Part shown: positions 52,912 to 61,344 of the stretch, one piece after another
Position numbering within the stretch: position 1 is the stretch's first letter
Layout: the number at the start of each line of letters is the position of its first letter
Assembly: GCA_963788145.1 (NCBI GenBank)
Contig: CAWBFQ010000007.1
Coordinates: 434,001-498,000 of the forward strand
Length of the DNA stretch: 64,000 nucleotides
Direction: 5' to 3'
DNA from: UTCFX2 sp963788145
GTDB taxonomy: Bacteria; Chloroflexota; Anaerolineae; Anaerolineales; UBA4823
Position numbers and translations under genes: made by a program
The notes under the pieces: generated by a model
Told to the model about the DNA's origin: nothing
What the model saw: the letters and a program-made list of their open reading frames with translations, nothing else
Databases searched by the model: none

Positions 52912-52998
52912 CACTATATGACGGGGGATGGATGCTCCAGAAACAAATCAGTCATCGCAAGTGAGCGGCAAGAAGGGGATTCACTCCTCATACGTTGC

Positions 52999-54414
52999 CT
53001 ACTGGGGTGTGGGTGATGCTGTCTGGGGTGGGGGCGCGGTTGGTCTGGCAGTAGAAGTGAGGGTATGGGTGGGTGCACCTGTGTTGGTTGGAGTAGGTGA
53101 CGGGCGGATTGTTGCCGTTGAAGGTGGGGTGGGGCTGAATGTGGCGGAGGCTTCATTCGTTTCGCGAGCGGTTTGGGAGACGGGTGGGGTTGAAGAAAGT
53201 TCGAGATGAGTTGGGGTTGGACTGGGTTGGGATTGTCCGCTAGTGGATGACTGTCGATTCAGCCAGTACCCCAACAGGGCTGCCGCGATCAGAATGACGC
53301 CGATCAGGAGCGGCCACAAGCGCCGCAGGACGGGGCGTCTCGGCGGACGCCGGCGTGTTGGCATGCTATGCGGCTCGCGCTCAGGCGCGGGTGTTACAGG
53401 CAGTTCATCCTGGATCTGGATGGCTTGTTCGGCCTCCAGCCGGGCGCGTTCATGGATCTCATGGCGGGCTAGTTCCAGGGCGGCCAGGCGTTCTATTTCT
53501 TCTGTCTGCTGTTTCGCGTCTGCTTCTGTTTTTTGCCACTGGCGCAGTTGCTCTTCATATTGAAGGCGGGAAGCCGCATCGGTCTGCCCAAATTTTTGGG
53601 CGCGTTCGAGCGCCTGGACGAAATCGAGTGCATTATCAAAACGACTGGATGGTTCAGCTGAAAGAGCTCTTTCGATCACTAGACCAACATTTGGTGGGAT
53701 GATTTCCAGAGGAAATGGCTGGCGACCGGCTGTTTCTGTTTTTAGCGCCAGGATTTCATCCATAAAGTGGTCGTCCTTTAAGCCATCGGTTGAAAACATC
53801 GGTTTTCCGGTCAGCATTTCGACCAAAGCAGAAGCCAGCATATACTGGTCGGAGCGCGGTGTGACAGGATATCCGATCAATACTTCTGGCGGCAGGTAAG
53901 CTGCATTGTAGAGAGATGGGGTCAATTCTGGTAGAGCCGCTCGGATGGCATTGGTCAGGCCGTAATCGCTCAGTACAGCTCCCAGGTCTGCCCCGAGCAG
54001 GATGTTATGAGGGGTGATGCTGCCATGCGTCCAACCGTGTTCCTCAGCAAATTCGATCGCCTGAGCGATTTGCTCAATCACTTGAAGCGCCCGGTCCCAA
54101 GGCAGCGGTCCCGAGCGGCCGATATAGGCGGCCAGCGTCTCACCGCTGATATACCGCTCCGCGCAGAGATATCTTCCTTCTGCTTCACCTGCCTCCCATA
54201 CCCAGGCAATGCGTGGATGGACGAGATCAGCGGCGCGCTGCGTTTGGGCCAGAAAGTCGCGATAAGACATTTCGCTCGGGAGCAGATCGGTTATGAGCAA
54301 TTTGAGAGCGACTGGGCGGCGGCGAACTAAATCAAATGCGTGATAGGTCTCGGTGAAACGACCTTCACCCAGCCTGGATTCGAGGCGGTATTGGGCGATG
54401 GTTGTATTGATCAA
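52999..54414 (-). CDS. Membrane-anchored Ser/Thr pseudokinase
   Basis: The 471-residue protein has a kinase-like domain (1-270), a charged coiled coil (about 280-332), one transmembrane helix (366-386) and an extracellular Thr/Pro/Ser tail (389-471). The glycine loop (GEGRFTETYHA) and the VALK lysine (Lys38) are present, but the helix-C glutamate is Gln (FLAQ, Gln57). The catalytic loop reads HGSITPHN instead of HRDxKPxN, so the catalytic Asp is Ser132 and the Lys is Thr. The DFG motif is DYG (Asp150). It can perhaps bind nucleotide but should not phosphorylate, so a scaffold or sensor role is inferred. TTG 54414 lies seven bases after the hutU stop. Confidence 0.88.
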   Translation of the reverse strand: MINTTIAQYRLESRLGEGRFTETYHAFDLVRRRPVALKLLITDLLPSEMSYRDFLAQTQRAADLVHPRIAWVWEAGEAEGRYLCAERYISGETLAAYIGRSGPLPWDRALQVIEQIAQAIEFAEEHGWTHGSITPHNILLGADLGAVLSDYGLTNAIRAALPELTPSLYNAAYLPPEVLIGYPVTPRSDQYMLASALVEMLTGKPMFSTDGLKDDHFMDEILALKTETAGRQPFPLEIIPPNVGLVIERALSAEPSSRFDNALDFVQALERAQKFGQTDAASRLQYEEQLRQWQKTEADAKQQTEEIERLAALELARHEIHERARLEAEQAIQIQDELPVTPAPEREPHSMPTRRRPPRRPVLRRLWPLLIGVILIAAALLGYWLNRQSSTSGQSQPSPTPTHLELSSTPPVSQTARETNEASATFSPTPPSTATIRPSPTPTNTGAPTHTLTSTARPTAPPPQTASPTPQ

Positions 54415-54421
54415 AATCCGG

Positions 54422-56074
54422 TTACTTCAACATGGGCATCTTGATTCCATGCCGTTTAGCGGCCTGGATTGCGATTTCATATCCTGCGTCGGCGTGGCGG
54501 ACGATGCCCATCCCAGGATCGGTAGTGAGAACTCGCTCCAATCGACGGGCTGCGGCTGGCGAGCCGTCCGCAACGATCACCTGGCCGGCGTGCTGGCTGA
54601 AGCCAATCCCAACGCCGCCGCCGTGATGGAAAGAGACCCAGGTGGCTCCACCGACAGCGTTGATCAATGCATTTAAGATCGCCCAATCGCTAATCGCGTC
54701 CGTGCCATCCAGCATGGCTTCTGTTTCGCGGTTAGGCGAGGCGACCGAACCGGCATCCAGATGGTCGCGCCCGATCACGATCGGCGCTTTGACGATCCCC
54801 TGAGCGACCAATTCGTTGAATTTTAAACCCGCTTTGGCGCGCTCGCCGTAACCCAGCCAGCAGATGCGAGCTGGCAAACCTTGAAATGGCACTTTCTGAC
54901 GCGCCATTTTCAACCAGCGCAGCAGATGTTCGTCTTCAGGAAATAGTTCAGCTACAGCCTCATCGGTGCGATAGATATCTTCTGGATCGCCTGAGAGGGC
55001 AACCCAGCGGAAAGGTCCTTTGCCTTCACAGAACAGCGGTCGGATGTAAGCGGGGACAAATCCAGGGAACTCAAAGGCATCTAAAACGCCATAATCAAAG
55101 GCGCGCTGGCGCAGGTTATTGCCATAATCGAAGACTTCTGCGCCTGCGCGCTGGAAGGCCAGCATGGCTTCAACATGTTGGGCCATCGATTGCATCGAGC
55201 GGCGCTCGTAATCCAAAGGATCGGAGCGGCGCAACTCATCGGCTGCAGTCACGCTCAAACTAGAGGGTACATAGAACAGCACGTCATGGGCGGGGGTCTG
55301 GTCGGTCACTACATCGGGGATCACGCCGCGAATCACCATCTCAGGATAGACATCGGCAGCATTACCGATCAAGCCAATCGAGAGCGGGAGCTTTCTTTCC
55401 TTATACTCTTCAACCAGGGTCATCGCCTCTTCCAGCGTATCCACAACCACGTCCACATAGCCAATCTCACGTCGGCGATGGGCGCGTTCCGGATCAACTT
55501 CGACGATCAATCCTACTCCTTCGTTCATGGTGATCGCTAACGGTTGGGCGCCGCCCATGCCTCCCAAACCAGCGGTGAGGACAAACTTTCCTTTCAACGA
55601 TTCCCAGCCACGTAGTTTGGCGAGCGATGCGAGCGTCTCATAGGTGCCCTGCAAAATCCCCTGGGTGCCGATATAAATCCAGGACCCAGCGGTCATCTGG
55701 CCAAACATAATCAACCCTTTAGCAGCCAGCTTATCGAAATGTTCCTGAGTGGCCCAATGCGGCACCAGATTGGAATTCGCGATCAGAACACGCGGCGCAT
55801 CTGGGTGCGACTTAAACACAACCACAGGTTTGCCAGATTGGACCAAAAGAGTCTCTTCGTCTTCGAGATTGCGCAGCGCATCCAGGATGGCATCGAAGGA
55901 TTCCCAATTGCGGGCGGCTTGCCCGCGCCCGCCATAAACTACCAGATCCATAGGGCGCTCTGCCACCTCCGGATCGAGGTTGTTTTGGATCATGCGATAG
56001 GCTGCTTCTGTGAGCCAGGATTTACAAGTTAATTGCGTTCCGCGCGGCGCGCGCACAGTGCGTGGTACAGACAT
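54422..56074 (-). CDS. hutU: Urocanate hydratase
   Basis: HutU converts urocanate to imidazolonepropionate in histidine breakdown, using NAD+ as electrophile. The 550-residue sequence is canonical: RTVRAPRGTQLTCKSWLTEAAYRM, VVYGGRGQAARNW, NSNLVPHWATQEHFDKL, MTAGSWIYIGTQGILQGTYET, GGMGGAQPLAITMN, and the active-site region TDQTPAHDVLFY and near the end GGATWVSFHHGGGVGIG. ATG 56074 has a perfect AGGAGG five bases upstream. hutH, hutI and hutG are not adjacent, and the following gene is the pseudokinase. The pathway therefore must be completed from elsewhere. Confidence 0.95.
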   Translation of the reverse strand: MSVPRTVRAPRGTQLTCKSWLTEAAYRMIQNNLDPEVAERPMDLVVYGGRGQAARNWESFDAILDALRNLEDEETLLVQSGKPVVVFKSHPDAPRVLIANSNLVPHWATQEHFDKLAAKGLIMFGQMTAGSWIYIGTQGILQGTYETLASLAKLRGWESLKGKFVLTAGLGGMGGAQPLAITMNEGVGLIVEVDPERAHRRREIGYVDVVVDTLEEAMTLVEEYKERKLPLSIGLIGNAADVYPEMVIRGVIPDVVTDQTPAHDVLFYVPSSLSVTAADELRRSDPLDYERRSMQSMAQHVEAMLAFQRAGAEVFDYGNNLRQRAFDYGVLDAFEFPGFVPAYIRPLFCEGKGPFRWVALSGDPEDIYRTDEAVAELFPEDEHLLRWLKMARQKVPFQGLPARICWLGYGERAKAGLKFNELVAQGIVKAPIVIGRDHLDAGSVASPNRETEAMLDGTDAISDWAILNALINAVGGATWVSFHHGGGVGIGFSQHAGQVIVADGSPAAARRLERVLTTDPGMGIVRHADAGYEIAIQAAKRHGIKMPMLK

Positions 56075-56189
56075 GCTCACCTCCTGATAGTGTTAGCAAG
56101 AAAGATTCCCCTCCGCTTTGATTATACGCCAAGAGGGCGCAAACCAAAAATTAATTCTTGGCTTTGGGTCGTTTAAGCTAACAACGATG

Positions 56190-56225
56190 AAGCCCAGGCT
56201 CTCTCACAAGAAATGGCCTGGGCTT
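56190..56225 (-). terminator. Terminator-like hairpin after the second Rrf2 gene
   Basis: AAGCCCAGGC (56190-56199) and GCCTGGGCTT (56216-56225) form a perfect 10-base-pair stem with a 16-base loop. It can be extended by CAAC/GTTG. It separates the Rrf2 gene from hutU. No strong T-run follows. Confidence 0.6.
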
Positions 56226-56301
56226 AGTTGTTCGGTTTGCGAGATCCTTTGGGATGAGAAAGGATCTCAAGAAACAAGTCGGTAAAGTGGATACGCCTTT
56301 T

Positions 56302-56727
56302 TTAGGCCATTACGGTTTCTTGATGGTCGACTTTGATAAAACTGTCGAAAGTAGTTGCTTTCAGACGCTCCACCAGTTCCAGTTGGGCATCGCACCAGAT
56401 CGGTTTTATCGGGCAGTCGTCGCCAAAAGTGCAGGCGCCGCCCCCGCCCACGCATTCGTTGAGAAGGATTGGCCCGTCGATTGCTTCGACGACTTCGAGT
56501 AAGGAGATTTGTTCCGGCGGGCGGGCGAGGGAGACGCCGCCACGTGTGCCACGCGATGTCTGCAATAACCCGGCAACAGACAGCTGGGAGACAATCTTTG
56601 CCAGGAAAGAAGGTGGAATCTGTTGTTCATGAGCAATTTGGCTGGTGGCAGAACGCGTTTCAGGACCCATCTCTGCCAGGTATAGGACCGCACGGATTGC
56701 ATAATCAGCTTGGCGTGTGATTTGCAT
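56302..56727 (-). CDS. Rrf2-family Fe-S transcriptional regulator (second copy)
   Basis: The 141-residue protein has the Rrf2 winged helix (MQITRQADYAIRAVLYLAEMG, IPPSFLAKIVSQLSVAGLLQTSRGTRGGVSLARP) and three cysteines in NECVGGGGACTFGDDC, the C-x6-C-x5-C arrangement also seen in the cyd-linked copy. It should bind a 2Fe-2S or 4Fe-4S cluster and respond to redox, nitric oxide or iron. It stands alone, bounded by a hairpin, and no obvious target operon is adjacent, so it may act elsewhere. GGAG seven bases upstream serves ATG 56727. Only a weak TCTC/GAGA dyad is seen in front. Confidence 0.87.
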   Translation of the reverse strand: MQITRQADYAIRAVLYLAEMGPETRSATSQIAHEQQIPPSFLAKIVSQLSVAGLLQTSRGTRGGVSLARPPEQISLLEVVEAIDGPILLNECVGGGGACTFGDDCPIKPIWCDAQLELVERLKATTFDSFIKVDHQETVMA

Positions 56728-56970
56728 ATTGAATCTCCATTAATTGAGAGTATCAAATCCAACAAAGTCTTTGATTTACAATATTTTAGACTGTTTTTGG
56801 CCAATTCACAAGTGACAGAGATCATACCTCTGAGATGACTGTCATCTTAGACACAGGACGCATTTCGTTTCTGTAATTTTGAAATCCGATATGATATGGT
56901 AATATAAGCATTCGATAGCGAGGATGGATCTCATTTTCATACTAGTTCGTACTTGTCTCAGGAGTGTATT

Positions 56971-58293
56971 ATGAAGCAAATCTGTGTGGTTGGCGTCGGT
57001 TATGTGGGTCTGGTAACTGCGGCCTGTTTTGCTGATCTAGGAAACCGGGTAATCGCGCTGGATATCGTCGAAGAGAAAATTGAAGGGCTTAAACGTGGCG
57101 AGATGCCGATCTACGAGCCAGGCTTGAAAGAACTGGTTGAGCGCAATATGCGCGCTGATCGCCTTTCATTTACAACATCTTATGAATTTGGATTGGGCGG
57201 AACGGAATTTGCTTTTATCGCTGTGGGTACTCCTTCCGGTGTGGATGGCGAAGCGGATTTGCAGTACGTCGCGACAGCGGCCGAGATGATTGCAAAGAAT
57301 ATGACCGCTCCCTTGATCGTTATTAATAAGTCAACTGTCCCGGTTGGGACGGGCGATTGGACTGCGGATATTATTCGCAAACATCAGCGTGAGCCAATCC
57401 CCTTCTCGGTTGTTTCGTGCCCCGAATTCTTGCGAGAGGGATCTGCAATTGTCGATTTCATGCAGCCGCACCGCACAGTGCTCGGATCTCTGGATCGGGA
57501 TGCGGCAGAAAAAGTAGCTCAACTTCACCTGCCGTTGCGCGCTCCGATTGTGATCACTGATCTGCGTACTGCTGAGATGATCAAATACGCCTCGAATGCG
57601 TTCCTTGCCACCAAGATCTCCTTCATCAATGAAATCGCGAATGTTTGTGAAGCGCTTGGCGCTGATGTAAAAGAGGTCGCGGTCGGGATGGGCTATGATA
57701 AACGGATTGGCCCGATGTTTTTGGATGCCGGTTTGGGCTATGGCGGATCCTGTTTCCCGAAAGATGTCAAAGCGCTGGCATATATGGCAGCCGAAAAGGG
57801 CCGCCACCCACAACTCTTGAATGCGGTGATGGAGATTAATGATGATCGCCGTCCTATGGCTGTGAACCGCGTGCAAGAGATGATCGGTGATCTCAATGGA
57901 AAGACGATTGGATTGCTCGGACTTTCATTCAAGCCGAATACAGATGATATGCGGGATGCCCCAGCCGTGGATATTGCCAATGCACTGATTGCGGCAGGAG
58001 CGCATGTGCGAGCATATGACCCGGTGGCGATGCAGGTTGCCCAACCGTTGCTGCCGGCGGTTACGATGTTCTCTGACCCCTATAAGATGGCAGAGGACTG
58101 CGACGCCCTGATGGTCGTCACAGAATGGAATGAATTCAAAAACCTCGATCTGCCGTGCATGATTGATCTGATGCGTCAACCGGTGATCTTTGATGGGCGT
58201 AATATCTACGATCCAGCAACGATGAGGAAGCTGGGTTATCACTATCGCGGCCTTGGGCGCGGTTATAACGGCGATAAATTTGCCGCTGGTTGA
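56971..58293 (+). CDS. ugd: UDP-glucose 6-dehydrogenase
   Basis: This enzyme oxidises UDP-glucose (or a related nucleotide sugar) to the uronic acid with two NAD+. It has 440 residues with ICVVGVGYVGLVTAACFADLG for NAD+ binding, PIYEPGLKEL, STVPVGTGD, the catalytic cysteine (Cys261) in GYGGSCFPKDV, and GLLGLSFKPNTDDMRDAP in the UDP-binding domain. ATG 56971 is preferred over the upstream TTG because AGGAGTG lies directly before it. It provides UDP-glucuronate for acidic surface polysaccharide, matching the glycosyltransferase and heparinase-like genes elsewhere in the window. Confidence 0.94.
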   Translation: MKQICVVGVGYVGLVTAACFADLGNRVIALDIVEEKIEGLKRGEMPIYEPGLKELVERNMRADRLSFTTSYEFGLGGTEFAFIAVGTPSGVDGEADLQYVATAAEMIAKNMTAPLIVINKSTVPVGTGDWTADIIRKHQREPIPFSVVSCPEFLREGSAIVDFMQPHRTVLGSLDRDAAEKVAQLHLPLRAPIVITDLRTAEMIKYASNAFLATKISFINEIANVCEALGADVKEVAVGMGYDKRIGPMFLDAGLGYGGSCFPKDVKALAYMAAEKGRHPQLLNAVMEINDDRRPMAVNRVQEMIGDLNGKTIGLLGLSFKPNTDDMRDAPAVDIANALIAAGAHVRAYDPVAMQVAQPLLPAVTMFSDPYKMAEDCDALMVVTEWNEFKNLDLPCMIDLMRQPVIFDGRNIYDPATMRKLGYHYRGLGRGYNGDKFAAG

Positions 58294-58327
58294 GATTGGA
58301 CTCATTCCAATCAACGAAGATCGACTT

Positions 58328-59224
58328 GTGTCTTTAGACCGCCCACCCGTCTGCGATTACGAAGGCTCCGATTACCAGAACAGCTTCTGGGAACAAGGAG
58401 CGCGCGTATATGAAGACCAGGTAGAGCAGATCGCTCTGCGGCGGTTGTTGCCCGATTCGGGTCATTTGCTGCTCGAATTAGGAGCTGGCGCAGGCCGGAA
58501 CACCCCCCGTTATTCCGGTTATCAGCGGGTGGTTCTTCTGGATTATTCGCGTACGCAACTTCAGCAGGCTCAGAAGCGGTTGGGGCGAAACGAACGCTAT
58601 CTTTATGTGGCTGCTGATGTCTACCGCCTGCCATTTGTTGCTGGTTTATTTGACGGCGCGACCATGATCCGCACACTGCACCATATGGCTGCGCCGCAGC
58701 TTGCTCTAGCGCAGGTGCGTCATGCTCTCCAGCCGGGCGCTGTGTTTGTTTTAGAATTCGCGAACAAATGCAATTTGAAGGCGATCGGGCGCTATATTTT
58801 GGGGCGACAGACCTGGAGCCCATTCACCCTCGAACCGGTTGAGTTCGCTGAGTTAAATTTTGATTTCCATCCCAAAGCGGTGCGTGAATGGTTGGCGGAT
58901 GCTGGCTTCAATATCCAGCGCCAGTTAACGGTATCCCATTTCCGGATCAGCCTGCTCAAGAAAACTATCCCATTGAAATTATTGGTGAGGATGGATGCGT
59001 TTGCTCAGCAGACTGGCGATTTGTGGCAGCTTGCCCCAAGTGTGTTTGTTCGCTCACAGGCCGTTGGAGGTCCATCTGCGTCGATTGGGGCCGGGTTCTT
59101 TCGCTGTCCGGAGTGTGGATCTGAAGACCTGCAAGAAGAGAGTGATCATCTGGATTGCAGGGTTTGTAAGCGTCGCTGGCAGATCCGCGATGGCATCTAT
59201 GACTTCCGCGAGCCGGAGGGATAA
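58328..59224 (+). CDS. SAM-dependent methyltransferase with C-terminal zinc ribbon
   Basis: The class I methyltransferase domain includes HLLLELGAGAGRNTP (SAM-binding motif I), VVLLDYSRTQLQQAQKRLG, YVAADVYRLPFVAGLFDGATMIRTLHHM and the loop ALQPGAVFVLEF. It is followed by a C-terminal four-cysteine ribbon CPECGSEDL ... DCRVCKRRW, which resembles the Trm112-type zinc domains. The target is unknown. GTG 58328 starts VSLDRPPVCDYEG, close to the usual beginning of this subgroup. The longer frame from TTG 58253 overlaps ugd. It probably follows ugd in one transcript. Confidence 0.82.
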   Translation: MSLDRPPVCDYEGSDYQNSFWEQGARVYEDQVEQIALRRLLPDSGHLLLELGAGAGRNTPRYSGYQRVVLLDYSRTQLQQAQKRLGRNERYLYVAADVYRLPFVAGLFDGATMIRTLHHMAAPQLALAQVRHALQPGAVFVLEFANKCNLKAIGRYILGRQTWSPFTLEPVEFAELNFDFHPKAVREWLADAGFNIQRQLTVSHFRISLLKKTIPLKLLVRMDAFAQQTGDLWQLAPSVFVRSQAVGGPSASIGAGFFRCPECGSEDLQEESDHLDCRVCKRRWQIRDGIYDFREPEG

Positions 59225-59233
59225 CTGGTCGGT

Positions 59234-60019
59234 TTAGATATCAGATGGAGCCAGCTTTTCGATAACCCAGAAATGGGATAAACCAAAAAGTCGCAGAGGG
59301 GTTTTTTCCAGGAACTGAAGGATCGCCCGCAGCATTTTCCCCAGGGTAGGGCTGCGGGCGATAATATTATCATAAGCGCCAAAGATGATCTTACGCTCGA
59401 TGAGGCGGACGGGCAGGCCTTGAAAGAGCGCAATTAAGTCCTGGGAAGTGTAGATGCGGACATGCGGCGCTAAGCGATTGCGCAGCTTGCGCGGCAGGTA
59501 GTTCACCAGGGGGATATTCCCAAATCGGTAGCGCCCTTGCCAGTAAATGCCATGCGTCTCGTAGGGGTAGCCCCGGTTGGGGACGAAGATCACTGCCCGC
59601 CCCAGCGGTTTGAGCGTGCGTGTCATCTCTTCAACGGCCTGGCGATCGTTCTGGACGTGTTCAAGCACTTCGTGGCTCAGAATCAGGTCAAAAGAGGCTG
59701 GTGGAAAAGGCAATCCTTCACCAGCCGCGCACAATATCGCGGCATTGTTATGAAGTTCTATCGTTTGGCGGGCTTGTTGAGCGCGCTGAAAGTCGTATTC
59801 CAGTCCAGCGATTGTGTGAGCATGCGCTGCCAGCCTGCTGACGTACATCCCCACCCCGCAACCGTTTTCCAATACACTGCCCGCAGCACGTTCGCCTGCG
59901 GCATCCAGGATCAGCCTCAGGCGCCGTTCCTGCCCGGCGCGCCAGACATAGGAGGGTTCGCCGCAGCGAGCGGCTTTATCCATATTATTTGAGGTTGGCT
60001 CAGTTTGACCAGCGGGCAT
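59234..60019 (-). CDS. SAM-dependent methyltransferase
   Basis: The 261-residue class I methyltransferase has motif I SVLENGCGVGMYVSRLA, the acidic residue of GLEYDFQRAQQA, then GEGLPFPPASFDLILSHEVLEHV and LKPLGRAVIFVPNRGYPYE. Methyltransferase type 11 domains of this kind act on small molecules or glycolipids; the substrate is unknown. A C-terminal extension (190-261) is richer in basic and aromatic residues. It overlaps the end of the UbiX-type gene by 20 bases on the same strand, so the two are coupled. Its 3' end faces the zinc-ribbon methyltransferase. Confidence 0.8.
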   Translation of the reverse strand: MPAGQTEPTSNNMDKAARCGEPSYVWRAGQERRLRLILDAAGERAAGSVLENGCGVGMYVSRLAAHAHTIAGLEYDFQRAQQARQTIELHNNAAILCAAGEGLPFPPASFDLILSHEVLEHVQNDRQAVEEMTRTLKPLGRAVIFVPNRGYPYETHGIYWQGRYRFGNIPLVNYLPRKLRNRLAPHVRIYTSQDLIALFQGLPVRLIERKIIFGAYDNIIARSPTLGKMLRAILQFLEKTPLRLFGLSHFWVIEKLAPSDI

Positions 60020-60587
60020 ATAACTCGTTTTCTATACCCAGGCGCAGCAAGATGCGCCCGAGAATTTGATCGATGATTTCCTCCGCTGTTTGCGGATGAG
60101 CGTAAAAGGTGGGTACAGGTGGAAAGATCACCGCGCCTGATCTGGCTGCCAGCCTCATAAGGCGCAAATGACCGAGGTGGAGGGGGGTTTCGCGCACAAC
60201 CAGCACCAATGGACGGCCCTCTTTAAGAGCGACATCGGCAGCGCGGCTGATCAAGTCGCCAGTATAACAATTGGCAATTGCCGATAGCGTCTTGATCGAA
60301 CAGGGTACGACTACCGTTCCAAGAACGGGGAACGAACCAGAAGCGATGGCTGCTCCAATATCTGCATGTTTGTAGCTGCAGTCTGCCAATGCCAGGACAT
60401 CGCTGACTTTCCAATCCGTCTCTTGGGAGATGGTAGTTTGGGCAGATGGCGAGATGATAAGATGAGTTTCTATGTCTGTTGAACGCAGATATTCCAGCAG
60501 ACGGATTCCCAATCTCGCCCCCGATGCTCCGCTGATGCCGATCACCAGCCGACGTGTTTCTGGGGGATGGTCCTTATCCGCCAACAT
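60000..60587 (-). CDS. ubiX: UbiX-type flavin prenyltransferase
   Basis: UbiX joins dimethylallyl phosphate to FMN to make prenylated FMN, the cofactor of UbiD-type decarboxylases. The 195-residue protein shows the flavoprotein motifs LVIGISGASGARLGIRLLEYL, SFPVLGTVVVPCSIKTLSAIANCYTGDLISRAADV and GRPLVLVVRETPLHLGHLRLM. UbiD is not adjacent. Next to menG a role in menaquinone (futalosine or related) synthesis is plausible, yet is inference. It starts after menG on the minus strand. Confidence 0.92.
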   Translation of the reverse strand: MLADKDHPPETRRLVIGISGASGARLGIRLLEYLRSTDIETHLIISPSAQTTISQETDWKVSDVLALADCSYKHADIGAAIASGSFPVLGTVVVPCSIKTLSAIANCYTGDLISRAADVALKEGRPLVLVVRETPLHLGHLRLMRLAARSGAVIFPPVPTFYAHPQTAEEIIDQILGRILLRLGIENELYARWSN

Positions 60588-60608
60588 AGACTGCAGCCTC
60601 CAAACAGG

Positions 60609-61331
60609 TCATGGTTTAATGCCCCAATAGATGGCAATCGTCCCAAACATCCGGCGTTCAAATCCAATGCGCAGGAAGCCGGCTTCTTCCAGTCGGACAG
60701 CCATCTGCTCTGGTTCCAGGAAGGTCTCGGTGGAATCGGGCAGATATCGGTAGGCCTGCTCTTGTCCGGTGATCAGCTTTCCTAGATTGGGGATCACAGT
60801 ATGCAGATAAAAGCGCAGAAAGGGCGCTAATGGGGAACGGGGCGGTGGGCTGGTATCTAATGCAACCAGCCGCCCGCCCGGTTTTAACACACGATACTGT
60901 TCGCTCAACGAGAGCGGCAAGTCTGTGACATTGCGCAGCAGGAAACCTGAGACGATTGCGTCGAAGCTCTGTTCGGGAAAGGGCAATTGAGACGCATCGG
61001 CCCCCGACCAGTTCAACCGTCTTGAGATGAGCGGGGCGCTTTCTGACAGGCGGTTTTTACCGAATTGCATCATTCCTAATGTGAAATCGGCCGCAATGGT
61101 ATGTAGCTCTGGATAATTCTGCAGCGCGAGATAAGCCAGATCGCCTGTGCCAGCGCCCAGGTCGAGCAACCAGCCATCTGGCGGCAAAGCTGCCCGCACC
61201 ATTACCGTCTGACGCCAGCGAGTATCCTGTCCAAGGGTCATCAGGCGGTTCATTAGATCGTATTGGGGGGCGATCTGTCCAAACATTTCTTGGACATAAT
61301 GCGCCCGTTCAGCGCCGGTGAGATTCGTCAT
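60609..61331 (-). CDS. menG: Demethylmenaquinone methyltransferase
   Basis: MenG/UbiE methylates the quinone ring as the last step of menaquinone synthesis. Motifs: YVQEMFGQIAPQYDLMNRLMTLGQDTRWR, the SAM loop LLDLGAGTGDLAYLAL, DASQLPFPEQSFDAIVSGFLLRNVTD and LKPGGRLVALDTSPP. The typical C-terminal part (YRYLPDSTETFLEPEQMA) and the end MFGTIAIYWGIKP are present. ATG 61331 is favoured; an upstream GTG 61361 overlaps the transporter gene. It supports menaquinone as the electron carrier for the cytochrome bd oxidase. Confidence 0.92.
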   Translation of the reverse strand: MTNLTGAERAHYVQEMFGQIAPQYDLMNRLMTLGQDTRWRQTVMVRAALPPDGWLLDLGAGTGDLAYLALQNYPELHTIAADFTLGMMQFGKNRLSESAPLISRRLNWSGADASQLPFPEQSFDAIVSGFLLRNVTDLPLSLSEQYRVLKPGGRLVALDTSPPPRSPLAPFLRFYLHTVIPNLGKLITGQEQAYRYLPDSTETFLEPEQMAVRLEEAGFLRIGFERRMFGTIAIYWGIKP

Positions 61332-61344
61332 AGATGCTCGCGCC

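Noticed and set aside
52928..53209. Plus-strand frame rich in Gly/Val opposite the kinase tail
   Set aside because: It is the reverse complement of the Thr/Pro repeat tail of the pseudokinase.
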